A stretch of 8,348 nt of DNA from Chloroflexota bacterium (GCA_963169155.1 CAUJGI010000204.1:1-8348), one strand, 5' to 3'; shown: positions 1 through 6,913, counted from the stretch's first letter. Notes: generated by a model not told the origin, from the letters alone. A program made the numbers and translations.

Positions 1-288
1 GATTTCGCAGCCAAACAAGGCCACGTTGGGATCAATTTCGCTGCGGAAGATGATGTCACCCACCGCCATTTTGTCTTCAGTGCCCAAATCTTTATGACCG
101 CGCCACACGTCGCCCAACGTCGGCAAGGAGTGACCGCCAAAAATGGTGTTGCAAGAATCGTGTTTGGGATCACAGCCTAACTGTAAGACGCGCGCACCGT
201 CAAACGCCATTCGCGCCGTCAGGTTAGAGGTCGTGAAGCTCTTCCCGATTCCCCCCTTGCCATAAATTGCTAACATGCGTGCCGTCAT
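1..288 (-). CDS. bchX: Chlorophyllide a oxidoreductase iron protein BchX, 3'-truncated by window edge
   Basis: BchX is the ATP-hydrolysing iron protein that passes electrons to BchYZ, which reduces the C7=C8 bond of ring B on the route from chlorophyllide a to bacteriochlorophyll a. I translated the 96 residues present; the frame runs off the window at base 1. They hold the P-loop GKGGIGKS at residues 10-17, followed by FTT, and the GCDPKHDS motif at 38-45 followed by an FGG segment. GKSFT plus FGG favours BchX over the paralogue BchL, which usually has GKSTTS and no FGG. The iron-sulfur cysteines would lie beyond the window. The start at 288 is chosen because a clear AAGGAG (plus-strand 294-299) sits 5 nt upstream. 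The protein begins only 9 residues before the P-loop, without the N-terminal extension of proteobacterial BchX. It starts 13 bp after bchC, so it is probably co-transcribed. BchL is the main alternative. Confidence 0.88.
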   Translation of the reverse strand, partial: MTARMLAIYGKGGIGKSFTTSNLTARMAFDGARVLQLGCDPKHDSCNTIFGGHSLPTLGDVWRGHKDLGTEDKMAVGDIIFRSEIDPNVALFGCEI

Positions 289-301
289 ATTCTCTCCTTT
301 T

Positions 302-1276
302 TCAAGAACCGTTGGACTGAAAATTTTGCCAATCTAGAACAAGCTTCAAACAGTTAGCATCGTTGAGGGCCACATCGTAGGCGGTGGCCACTTCGGTAAT
401 GGGTAAACAATGGGTGAGCATGGCGGCGACATCCAGCGTGCCACTGGCGATGAGGTCGCGGCAGTGCAGCAGGTCGCCAGGTGCCCACTCTTTGGCGGTC
501 AGCAGCCGCGCTTCCTTGAGGAAAAGCGGCATGTAGGGCAGGTTCAACGTCTGGTAATAGCCCAGCAGCACGAGGGTACCGCCCAAACTGAGCAAGGGAA
601 TAGTGCTGGCCAGCGCTTCCATAGAACCGGTAGCTTCGATTACGGCCGTCACCCCCCCCTCCACCTGCTCCGGCAACGACGGCAGCCCCTCGCCCACCTG
701 CACGATTTGATCGGCCTCGGCATGGGCCAGGCGGTTAGGGTTGCGATCTACTACGGCCACCCATGCGCCGCGAATGCGGGCCAATCGGGCCGCCAGCTGG
801 CCCACCGGTCCTTGCCCCAGCACCAGCAGCCGGTCACCTGGCTGGGGATTGAGCAGGTTGATGCCGTGCAGCGCGGTGGCGGCCAGGGCCAGCAGCACAC
901 CGTGGCTCGGCTCCACACCATCCAGAGGAATCACCCGGTTCACGTCCGCCGCAAGTTGGGCCGACTGCCCACCCCAGGCGGCGTTGATACCGTCGTAGCA
1001 CTGGGCGCCGCCCACATAGACCCAGCGGTTGAGCCAGGCGGGATCCACATCGGCCCCCAGCTCCACCACGCGGCCCACCGTTTCGTAGCCAGGAATGACG
1101 GGCAGTTTAAGCATGGGGTGGGGCATCTGACCAGCGAGCAGCAGGCGCTCGGTTCCCGCGCTGATGGAGGTGTAGGCGGTTTGCACGAGGACGTCTTGGG
1201 CGGAATACGGCCGTAACGCCACCTCTGCCAAACCCACTTTCCCCGGTTCAGAAATAACCACGGCTTTCGTTTTCAT
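302..1276 (-). CDS. bchC: 3-hydroxyethyl bacteriochlorophyllide a dehydrogenase BchC
   Basis: BchC is an NAD-dependent dehydrogenase that oxidises the C3 1-hydroxyethyl group to the C3 acetyl of bacteriochlorophyllide a, directly after the BchF step. The 324-residue protein has the medium-chain dehydrogenase layout. The N-terminal catalytic fold carries the BchC-like SISAGTERLLLAGQMP block at about residues 37-52 and PGYETVG at 62-68. The Rossmann fold has the GQGPVG nucleotide loop at 154-159, and an Asp at 177 after the second strand fits NAD rather than NADP. Length matches the family (roughly 310-325). Its ATG overlaps the TGA of bchF by four bases (ATGA), which suggests translational coupling, and I see no strong separate ribosome site. 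The coding strand has a run of eight G (plus-strand C at 652-659) in Gly-Gly-Val codons, but the frame stays open. The gene looks richer in GC than the puf genes. Confidence 0.93.
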   Translation of the reverse strand: MKTKAVVISEPGKVGLAEVALRPYSAQDVLVQTAYTSISAGTERLLLAGQMPHPMLKLPVIPGYETVGRVVELGADVDPAWLNRWVYVGGAQCYDGINAAWGGQSAQLAADVNRVIPLDGVEPSHGVLLALAATALHGINLLNPQPGDRLLVLGQGPVGQLAARLARIRGAWVAVVDRNPNRLAHAEADQIVQVGEGLPSLPEQVEGGVTAVIEATGSMEALASTIPLLSLGGTLVLLGYYQTLNLPYMPLFLKEARLLTAKEWAPGDLLHCRDLIASGTLDVAAMLTHCLPITEVATAYDVALNDANCLKLVLDWQNFQSNGS

Positions 1277-1764
1277 CGCTGCACTTTCATCTGTGGCGCG
1301 GTTAGCGAGGGCAACGCTTCCAACCGACGCTGTTTGCGCGTTTGCAGCCCTTTCAAAATAAACTGGGCGCAGTTAAACATGTACGAAACGTAAGCCAGCA
1401 GCATGAGCATCATGATGGCCTGCTCCGACCAGCCCTGCCACCGTGCAAAAAAGTACAAGTTGTGCATGAGCATGGCCACAGCGTTGCCCACATCTTCCCA
1501 GAAAAACTGGGGCGCGAGGAACCAGTGGCCAAAAATTTCTTTTTCCCAAATCATGCCGGTGACTGTTATCAGCCACAAAAGCGTAATTTTGATGAGCACC
1601 GAACTATTGGCGATGGCAAACCCATTGCCCGTTACCAAATAACGAACCACCAGCGAAAAGCTAATAATGAACATGAGGAACTGAAGCGGGGCCAAGACGG
1701 CCTGAACCATCGTCCACTTGCTGTTGTTGCGTCTTTCTAGCTGTTCGGGAGTATACGTTGCCAT
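1273..1764 (-). CDS. bchF: 3-vinyl bacteriochlorophyllide hydratase BchF
   Basis: BchF adds water to the C3 vinyl group of (bacterio)chlorophyllide, giving the 1-hydroxyethyl intermediate that BchC oxidises. The 163-residue protein is a typical-length small membrane protein. It opens with YTPEQLERRNNSKWT and VQAVLAPLQFL, a block I recognise from BchF, and carries the conserved TGMIWEKEIFG (about residues 69-79) and FFWEDV near residue 87. Four hydrophobic segments are visible at about 17-43, 54-73, 87-109 and 115-137. The ATG at 1764 follows a TAGGAG ribosome site about 4 nt upstream. The 3' end overlaps bchC by four bases. The start lies 81 bp after the stop of the upstream hydrolase, the widest gap within the bch block, and that gap holds a weak hairpin. 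The adjacent bchF-bchC pair catalyses consecutive steps, which supports both calls. Confidence 0.93.
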   Translation of the reverse strand: MATYTPEQLERRNNSKWTMVQAVLAPLQFLMFIISFSLVVRYLVTGNGFAIANSSVLIKITLLWLITVTGMIWEKEIFGHWFLAPQFFWEDVGNAVAMLMHNLYFFARWQGWSEQAIMMLMLLAYVSYMFNCAQFILKGLQTRKQRRLEALPSLTAPQMKVQR

Positions 1765-1797
1765 GTTCTCCTATCTTTCCCTTTCCCCTATCCCAAT

Positions 1798-1843
1798 AAT
1801 TGGCAAAAGAGACTCATTCTGTTGGGAAGCCTGTCTGCCAATT
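1798..1843 (-). promoter_or_regulatory. Weak intercistronic hairpin after the hydrolase gene
   Basis: Bases 1798-1805 (AATTGGCA) and 1836-1843 (TGCCAATT) form an 8-bp inverted repeat, with a possible inner AGAC/GTCT pair at 1810-1813 and 1833-1836. It starts just past the hydrolase stop codon (1846-1848). The stem is AT-containing and the loop is long, and no T tract follows on the transcribed strand. It is more likely a processing or stability element than a terminator, and it may be chance. Confidence 0.25.
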
Positions 1844-1845
1844 CC

Positions 1846-2739
1846 CTATACCTGCAAAAAGTCGTTCAAAATTTCCATATACTCGTCTGCTTTTTCCACC
1901 ATAGGCAGATGGCCGCACTGTTCCATCCAGCGGAGTTCGCAGTTGGGAATGACGTTCACGGTATAGTTGACGTTTTCAACCGGCATCACCTGATCTTGAC
2001 GGCAGGCGATGAGCAAGGTTGGCACCTGTACGGCGGCCCCGGCCGCTTCAATGCTGGGATCGGTCGCATTTTTGGCGCAGGCAGCGGCCGTCGCAAAATC
2101 CAGCGTCAAGTAATCCAGAAAACCCCGGCGCAGTAGTTCTTGATCCTCTGGCACTTTGTAGAAGTAGCGCAGCGCCATCATGTAAGACAGTCCGGGAATG
2201 TCGGCCATTTGCTTAAAACGCACACGCATCATCAGCCGCACAAACTTCATGATGGAGCTGTAAATCTCAGCCTGTTTGGGGGTCATAAAAAAACACATCG
2301 ACGTTAATACCAGACGCTCTACCCGCTCCTGAATTTGCCCCGCCAGCAGCAGAGTCATGGCCGCCCCCATGGAATGCCCTACGATTTGCACTTTTTCCAG
2401 GCCCAGCTTCTCCACAATAAACTTGAGAGTTGCCACCTGATCGAACATGTTCTGCACCGACTTAACCGGCAGCGAACGGCCGGTTCCCGGCAGATCGGGC
2501 ACGATCACTTTGGTCGTTGCCGACAGCCGCCGGGCGGTATCCTCCCAGTAACTGCCGCTGCCACCCCAGCCATGAATCAGGAGGATGGGCGATGAGCCGT
2601 TGGCAGCACGGGCGGGCCAGACATCTACCACTACGGGACCTGAAACACGTTTCAGCGTGAGGGTTTCTTTTTCCTCAGGATGAACCGCTGATCGCGTGGT
2701 AAGTACGGTTGGATCCCATAATGTCTGAGCGTTTGTCAT
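1846..2739 (-). CDS. Alpha/beta-fold hydrolase in bacteriochlorophyll cluster, substrate unknown
   Basis: This 297-residue protein has the complete alpha/beta hydrolase signature: an oxyanion-hole HGWGGSGSYW at residues 56-65, the PDLPGTGRS loop at 81-89, nucleophile elbow GHSMG with Ser123, a probable Asp249 in CRQDQVMP, and His277 in GHLPMVEKADEY. The triad Ser123-Asp249-His277 looks intact, so it is probably a working hydrolase. A Met- and Arg-rich cap lies at about 150-205. I see no signal peptide. It starts 4 bp after puhE, with a GGAAGG ribosome site inside the puhE end. Proteobacterial clusters carry an alpha/beta hydrolase, BchO, linked to Mg-chelatase, and this gene could be a distant counterpart. 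It has no bchI or bchD neighbour, and BchO proteins I recall have a GHSAG-type elbow. A pigment-ester or lipid hydrolase is equally possible. The fold is certain; the function is not. Confidence 0.9.
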   Translation of the reverse strand: MTNAQTLWDPTVLTTRSAVHPEEKETLTLKRVSGPVVVDVWPARAANGSSPILLIHGWGGSGSYWEDTARRLSATTKVIVPDLPGTGRSLPVKSVQNMFDQVATLKFIVEKLGLEKVQIVGHSMGAAMTLLLAGQIQERVERLVLTSMCFFMTPKQAEIYSSIMKFVRLMMRVRFKQMADIPGLSYMMALRYFYKVPEDQELLRRGFLDYLTLDFATAAACAKNATDPSIEAAGAAVQVPTLLIACRQDQVMPVENVNYTVNVIPNCELRWMEQCGHLPMVEKADEYMEILNDFLQV

Positions 2740-2743
2740 AATT

Positions 2744-3604
2744 TCAACCTTCCACCACCTGCTCGGAAAATATCCTCAGGGTTGGCTGTTTTTTTGGGTG
2801 AGGTTCTGGGGGCAGATTGACCGATTCGGGTAAAGCGCGAACACCCCAGCCCCACAAGGTAGCAGGCAGCGGCAAAACGAGCAAGATATTTTCGACGACT
2901 CCCAAAACCAACATTGTACCCACTGCCAGGTGCCCCACAACCTGATCCGGCGCGGTCCCCGGCATGATGGCCCGGTAAGTCAGCACCAGGGCGATGCACG
3001 TGCCAAACAGGGCAGTAATGGGCATCAACGGATTGCTGGTCTGTTTACCAAGCAAGCGATCCAGCTTGTGTAAATGAGCTGGTAAGAATTCAACACGAAA
3101 GTTACGTACACCCAGAAAAACGTTTACCTTGGCCAGAGTATGCATGATCCACAGGGCAATAAAAATCCAAAGTCCCCACCGATTGGGCGAACCATAGCTC
3201 AAAAAAACGAGCAGCCCGAGGAAACTCACAATGAGCAGTTCGTGGTAGATGCTGGCTTGCAGGGCATGGCGAAAACGGGCGAAATGGGTAGTAGAACGGC
3301 CGTTGCCCACCATTTCATAAAAGTGCGCGCTCTGCTCTGGCCCGGTGATATAACCCAAATAATAGCTGGCCACCTGCCAACCCCAAATGAAAATACCGCA
3401 AGTCAAACTGAGATAAACGCCGACCGGTGTCACCACTTCCAGGGCATAAATAAACCCGGCCACAGCCAGCAGCATCACCACGGTAGCTGCCAGAAAGTAG
3501 AGGTGGGTAATGCGGGGCGAACGGCCGTAAGCCACAAAAACCAATCCGGTAACAAACCACCAGACAAACAAGGCAAACAGCACTGGCTGGTAAAAAGGCT
3601 GCAT
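2744..3604 (-). CDS. puhE: Photosynthetic complex assembly protein PuhE (DUF3623 family)
   Basis: This 286-residue polytopic membrane protein resembles PuhE, a reaction-centre assembly factor that in Rhodobacter also affects bacteriochlorophyll levels. About seven hydrophobic segments are visible, at roughly residues 4-26, 32-55, 62-85, 113-138, 143-165, 193-214 and 223-250. Family-like blocks are the SIYHELLI segment near residue 120, LAKVNVFLGVRN near 158-169, and the following FLPAHL with a cytoplasmic-looking KLDRLLGK stretch. Length is close to that expected for PuhE. The ATG shares its A with the TGA of bchP (TGATG), so translation is likely coupled to bchP, and the gene stops 4 bp before the hydrolase. 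In Proteobacteria puhE belongs with puhA, the H-subunit gene. Here it sits among bch genes with no puhA in the window. I am fairly sure of the family; the role here is inferred from family and neighbours. Confidence 0.84.
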   Translation of the reverse strand: MQPFYQPVLFALFVWWFVTGLVFVAYGRSPRITHLYFLAATVVMLLAVAGFIYALEVVTPVGVYLSLTCGIFIWGWQVASYYLGYITGPEQSAHFYEMVGNGRSTTHFARFRHALQASIYHELLIVSFLGLLVFLSYGSPNRWGLWIFIALWIMHTLAKVNVFLGVRNFRVEFLPAHLHKLDRLLGKQTSNPLMPITALFGTCIALVLTYRAIMPGTAPDQVVGHLAVGTMLVLGVVENILLVLPLPATLWGWGVRALPESVNLPPEPHPKKQPTLRIFSEQVVEG

Positions 3605-4818
3605 CAGGTCGGCATCCTTTTCTTGCGCGGCAGCAAATAATGCCGAACCTGCGCCGCTAAAATATCGGCCGTCATGCGCATCTGCGCCACCCAGGGTACC
3701 CGCGTCATGCGCTTGTGCATATACGACTCAAACGTAAGCTGCTGCACATCTTTGTTGCGGCACATATCGGTGAATACTTCCATCTGCCGTTCATTGCCAT
3801 AGCCCCACTTCTGTAACCACTGCAAAAAGCGGTACATGGTGCGGTATTCCTTCCACCAAATTTTCTCGTACTGCCGAAGTGCCTTCTCCGACACATCCGG
3901 CAGTACGTCGATGAGCGTTAGAGCCGCCTGTTTGCCGCTCTTCATCGCCCAATAGATGCCCTCCCCAGAGGTACCTACCACCAACCCGGCTGCGTCCCCT
4001 ATCAACATCGCCCTTTCAAAGGCAATATGTTCACGCGGGTGCATCGGCAGCGCGTGCGCTTCTTCCAGGAAAACCTCGCCCCCAGCCAGTTCCGGAGCAA
4101 TCCGTTGTTTTAGGTTAGCCAGCAGTCGGCGCGCTTCGGCCGTATTGCCTGGCCCAGCGCCACAACCCACCGCCACATGGTCCGATTTTGGGAAGACCCA
4201 GGCATACAAATCCGGGCTGACGTCGTGGCCGAGATAGAGATCGGCCGTTTCCTGCCAGCGGGCCATCTTATCCTTTGGCAGACGAATGCGCTCTTGAATG
4301 GCAATACAGCGTGGTAAACGCTCCAACCCCAAAGCCTTGGCCGTAGTGGAGTACGCTCCATCTGCGCCAATCACAACCTCAACCTTCATGGTTTGCTTTT
4401 CCCGCTCACCTTTGGCCCGGTAGATCACTTCAACCCCATCAGACTGCACTGATAAGTCAAGCAGTTGGCCTTCGATTAACTCTGCCCCATTGGCCACCGC
4501 CCGTGCCCGCAAAAACGGATCTAAATCCTCGCGGCAGGCCATGGCCACGTAATCGTGGTTCCCTTCTTCCAAACCAACTACATCGATCTCAGTTCGCCGT
4601 TCTGAAGGCGAATGAATCATCGTCCTAAAAACCTTGCGTGAAATCAGCGATTGAGGCAGGTCGAACTCCTCAAACGCTTTAGGCGGCAAGGCCCCGCCAC
4701 ACGGTTTCACCCAGGACAAATCTCGTTCCAGCATGATCACCGGCAAACCAGCCAGTGCCAGAGTATTTGCGGCCGTTGCCCCCCCAACAGAAGCGCCGAT
4801 AACTAATATTGGTTTCAT
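3604..4818 (-). CDS. bchP: Geranylgeranyl reductase BchP
   Basis: BchP is a flavoprotein reductase that saturates three double bonds of the geranylgeranyl tail to give phytol-esterified bacteriochlorophyll (or reduces the diphosphate). The 404-residue length is usual for the family. The N-terminus carries the FAD dinucleotide fold, with GASVGG at residues 8-13 and an acidic residue (Glu31) at the end of the second strand. KPCGG at 38-42 is a hallmark of geranylgeranyl reductases, GADGAYS is the NADPH/FAD motif, and GDAAG followed by TSGEGIYWAM (from residue 274) is the second FAD-binding block. The C-terminal quarter is helical and basic. A GGGAG ribosome site precedes the ATG. It starts 30 bp after bchG, the tail-attaching enzyme, and overlaps puhE by one base. 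The bchG-bchP pairing is common in phototrophs. Paralogous archaeal-type lipid reductases are a remote alternative. Confidence 0.94.
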   Translation of the reverse strand: MKPILVIGASVGGATAANTLALAGLPVIMLERDLSWVKPCGGALPPKAFEEFDLPQSLISRKVFRTMIHSPSERRTEIDVVGLEEGNHDYVAMACREDLDPFLRARAVANGAELIEGQLLDLSVQSDGVEVIYRAKGEREKQTMKVEVVIGADGAYSTTAKALGLERLPRCIAIQERIRLPKDKMARWQETADLYLGHDVSPDLYAWVFPKSDHVAVGCGAGPGNTAEARRLLANLKQRIAPELAGGEVFLEEAHALPMHPREHIAFERAMLIGDAAGLVVGTSGEGIYWAMKSGKQAALTLIDVLPDVSEKALRQYEKIWWKEYRTMYRFLQWLQKWGYGNERQMEVFTDMCRNKDVQQLTFESYMHKRMTRVPWVAQMRMTADILAAQVRHYLLPRKKRMPT

Positions 4819-4848
4819 GGAGCAATCTCCCTATTTACCAAGGTTCAG

Positions 4849-5763
4849 TCAACCACCAACCGAACGCAGCCCAATCGCCGCCGCCATCATGCCCCAAACG
4901 TAAAAGCTCACCCCAATGGCGCTAAATTTAAGGTAATTGGCCATCGGATCGCGCAAGAAGGTACGCTGAATGGGCATTTGGGCCATCAAAATCAGGGCAA
5001 TTACCAAGGCTGCCCACCAAAGATTCCAGTACAGAAACGCAGCAATAACCGCGATTTGGGCCACATTCATGGTAATCACGATCAACCAGGCAGCTGTCTT
5101 TGGTCCATACAAAACGGGAATTGTGCTAACCCCACCCGCCTTGTCTCCATCAATGCTCTTGTAGTCGTTGATGCTCATAATGCCATGAGCCCCTAAAGAG
5201 TAGAGCAGAGCAATTAAGATGCTGGCTCCGGTAAGCGGCGCAAATGCGACATGCCCCGCCATCCACGCCAGTCCCTCATAGGAAACGGCCGCCATCGCAT
5301 TGCCAGCCCACCCATTCCGCTTAGCGCGAATAGGGGGCGCACTGTACAAAACCGCCAACACCTGTCCGGCAATAACAAAAGACATAACCCGCAAATTCAA
5401 AAAGCTGCTGACAAACAGGCCCGCAGCCAGCAAAATAAAGAGCGTGACAAAAATTTGCTTGGTAGATATCCGTCCGGACGGAACTAATCGGTACGGCTCA
5501 TTAACCGCATCGATATCCCGGTCAAAATAATCATTGATGACCTGAGAAAAGCCACACAAGATAGGCCCCGCCATGATGATACCCAAAATGACGAGGCCTA
5601 TATCTGCTAGTGACCATGTCGTTGCCCCGCTGGCAACTGCACCACATAAAAACGCCCACATCGGCCCAAACCAGGTGATTGGCTTCATGAGGACGAGGGA
5701 GCGACGCAAGACAGACAATTGTGCTACCTGAGCTGGAGGGCTGGAGGTTTCTATTGAAGTCAT
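4849..5763 (-). CDS. bchG: Bacteriochlorophyll synthase (prenyltransferase) BchG
   Basis: BchG esterifies bacteriochlorophyllide with geranylgeranyl diphosphate in the membrane, the step before BchP. The 304-residue protein is a UbiA-superfamily prenyltransferase with both Asp-rich motifs: NDYFDRDID at residues 77-85, followed by the BchG/ChlG-typical NEPYRLVPSGRI, and NDYKSIDGD at 199-207. YSAPP at 140-144 is also typical. About eight or nine membrane helices can be traced from LMKPITWF (25-32) to the C-terminus. The ATG at 5763 has no recognisable ribosome site; an A7 tract and AT-rich sequence lie immediately upstream. The next in-frame ATG, Met26 at 5686-5688, also lacks one, so I keep the longer form. 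The N-terminal 25 residues are less family-like. The gene follows two hairpins after pufC, so it may have its own promoter, and it begins the run of closely packed bch genes. Confidence 0.94.
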   Translation of the reverse strand: MTSIETSSPPAQVAQLSVLRRSLVLMKPITWFGPMWAFLCGAVASGATTWSLADIGLVILGIIMAGPILCGFSQVINDYFDRDIDAVNEPYRLVPSGRISTKQIFVTLFILLAAGLFVSSFLNLRVMSFVIAGQVLAVLYSAPPIRAKRNGWAGNAMAAVSYEGLAWMAGHVAFAPLTGASILIALLYSLGAHGIMSINDYKSIDGDKAGGVSTIPVLYGPKTAAWLIVITMNVAQIAVIAAFLYWNLWWAALVIALILMAQMPIQRTFLRDPMANYLKFSAIGVSFYVWGMMAAAIGLRSVGG

Positions 5764-5801
5764 ATATAGTTTTTTTAATAGTGAATTTCAAATTGATAAA
5801 G
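5764..5801 (-). promoter_or_regulatory. AT-rich leader of bchG, possible promoter, no ribosome site
   Basis: Between the last hairpin and the bchG ATG are about 38 very AT-rich bases. On the minus strand a TATTAA box (5780-5775) lies 11 nt before the ATG, and a TTGAAA (5791-5786) is also present, but the two are not spaced as a matching -35/-10 pair. If TATTAA were a -10 box, the transcript would be leaderless or nearly so, which would fit the missing Shine-Dalgarno. This is a weak call. Confidence 0.25.
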
Positions 5802-5827
5802 AGACCGATTTACAGGTAAATCGGTCT
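5802..5827 (-). terminator. Perfect 11-bp hairpin between pufC and bchG
   Basis: Bases 5802-5812 and 5817-5827 are exact reverse complements (AGACCGATTTA / TAAATCGGTCT) around a 4-base loop. On the transcribed minus strand the stem is followed by TCTTTATC, which is moderately T-rich. It is a candidate intrinsic terminator or attenuator for the puf message, leaving read-through into bchG possible. The stem is only moderately GC-rich, so strong termination is not assured. Confidence 0.42.
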
Positions 5828-5863
5828 TTCAACGCTGTGTAGCATTGTCCAACAAAGCAAAGT

Positions 5864-5898
5864 GAATGAGGCCTATCATTAACGACAGGCCTTCATTC
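5864..5898 (-). terminator. Hairpin directly after the pufC stop codon
   Basis: The stem runs from 5864-5877 (GAATGA then GGCCTATC) to 5885-5898 (GACAGGCC, a bulged T, then TCATTC), with a short loop at about 5878-5884. The one mismatch in DNA becomes a G-U pair in minus-strand RNA, which supports action in the puf transcript. It begins at the base next to the pufC stop codon (5899-5901). No uninterrupted U tract follows, so it may protect the mRNA 3' end rather than terminate transcription. Confidence 0.42.
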
Positions 5899-6849
5899 TT
5901 ACTCTTCCGGGGAATAACTTGATCTCAAGACCTCTGGTAAGAAGACTTCGGCCTGAGCCGCACCCGGCGGCCGCACTTCATTACGATGACAGAGGTAACA
6001 AGATGGCTCTTGCCCGTTCATGGTGTCCTGGTAGTTATTGAGAATGTGTTGGGACATCTGCAACATCGTCAGGGCGTAGTACTTGGCAGGCTGTTCCCAG
6101 CTGGGGAAGTACCGCGAGTTGTGGCAGTGAGTACATCCAACCGCCAGGCTTTCGCTGAAGTGGTACATGGTGTGCTGGTTGTACTGCACGGCATCTAGAG
6201 AGATGTCAAGGTTGCCCGTAACCAGGAGAACATCCAGATTGTCGAGCGGTAGCCGGTAATCATCTGGCAATGCATGCAGGTCTTCCGGCCAGGCCGTGGG
6301 GATGGCTTCACCCAAATGGCAGGTGGCACAAATAACTTGCGCGCCCGAAGGTTGTTTGCCTTCGATTACTGCCAGCTGAGTCAACCAGTTTTGATTGAGA
6401 TCAGCCACCATTAGCAGCTGCTGGCGAGCGGTATCTTTACGAGTTGCTACCACATCATCGCCAATCTCCGCACCATCAGCACCAAAGTTATTGATGTCAT
6501 GACAGTAGGTACAATCTACCTTCAAACCACCGGCCACGTAAGCTGTCATGAAGCTCCAAATTTCGGAAGTGGTCATTCCTGTTAAAACTTGAGCATTTTG
6601 TGGTTGGGGGAATTCTGCGATGTAGGCTTGAATCGCCGCAGTCGACTCCGCAGTGACATAGTCGCCCGCTGTAGAGTAGTTGATGTAAGCCTGATTGAGA
6701 ACAACTTCATCCTCTGCCGCAGAGACTACAGTTCCCCGAACAAAGCTAAGCACCCACAAAGCACCGCTCAAGAGCAAAACTGTTACGAGTAAGAAGACGG
6801 CCCAAAACGCTAAGTTAGGCCCGCTTGGATTCTTGAAACCGCGACGCAT
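5899..6849 (-). CDS. pufC: Reaction-centre tetraheme cytochrome c subunit PufC
   Basis: PufC is the periplasmic cytochrome that re-reduces the photo-oxidised special pair. The 316-residue protein has exactly four CXXCH heme sites: CTYCH at 113-117, CATCH at 174-178, CTHCH at 239-243 and CYLCH at 284-288. An N-terminal hydrophobic segment at about 12-36, after a basic MRRGFK start and without a lipobox cysteine, probably stays as a membrane anchor. By position relative to Blastochloris viridis PufC, Met101, Met147 and Met228 are likely sixth ligands of hemes 1-3. The His that serves heme 4 there (His124) has no counterpart, as residues 148-173 contain no His; Met265 is a candidate substitute. 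The start at 6849 follows an AGAGGAG ribosome site. It lies 130 bp after pufLM, with a strong stem-loop between them. Presence next to pufLM and four hemes make the identity firm. Confidence 0.95.
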   Translation of the reverse strand: MRRGFKNPSGPNLAFWAVFLLVTVLLLSGALWVLSFVRGTVVSAAEDEVVLNQAYINYSTAGDYVTAESTAAIQAYIAEFPQPQNAQVLTGMTTSEIWSFMTAYVAGGLKVDCTYCHDINNFGADGAEIGDDVVATRKDTARQQLLMVADLNQNWLTQLAVIEGKQPSGAQVICATCHLGEAIPTAWPEDLHALPDDYRLPLDNLDVLLVTGNLDISLDAVQYNQHTMYHFSESLAVGCTHCHNSRYFPSWEQPAKYYALTMLQMSQHILNNYQDTMNGQEPSCYLCHRNEVRPPGAAQAEVFLPEVLRSSYSPEE

Positions 6850-6913
6850 TTTTATCTCCTCTTTTACCTGAATTGGTAACTTTTTTGTGACAACAACACT
6901 TAAGTTTGAAATC

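Noticed and set aside
1..288. bchL instead of bchX
   Set aside because: GKSFT after the P-loop and the FGG segment fit BchX, and the gene follows bchC as in bchCX clusters. The KHDS motif is BchL-like, so some doubt remains.
410..1216. A 268-codon open frame on the plus strand
   Set aside because: It lies fully antisense to bchC, a confidently identified gene with high GC that leaves reverse frames open. Its protein is rich in His, Gln and Gly and has no recognisable family.
3140..3640. A 166-codon plus-strand frame
   Set aside because: It is antisense to puhE, low in hydrophobic residues, and lacks domain-like sequence or a convincing ribosome site.
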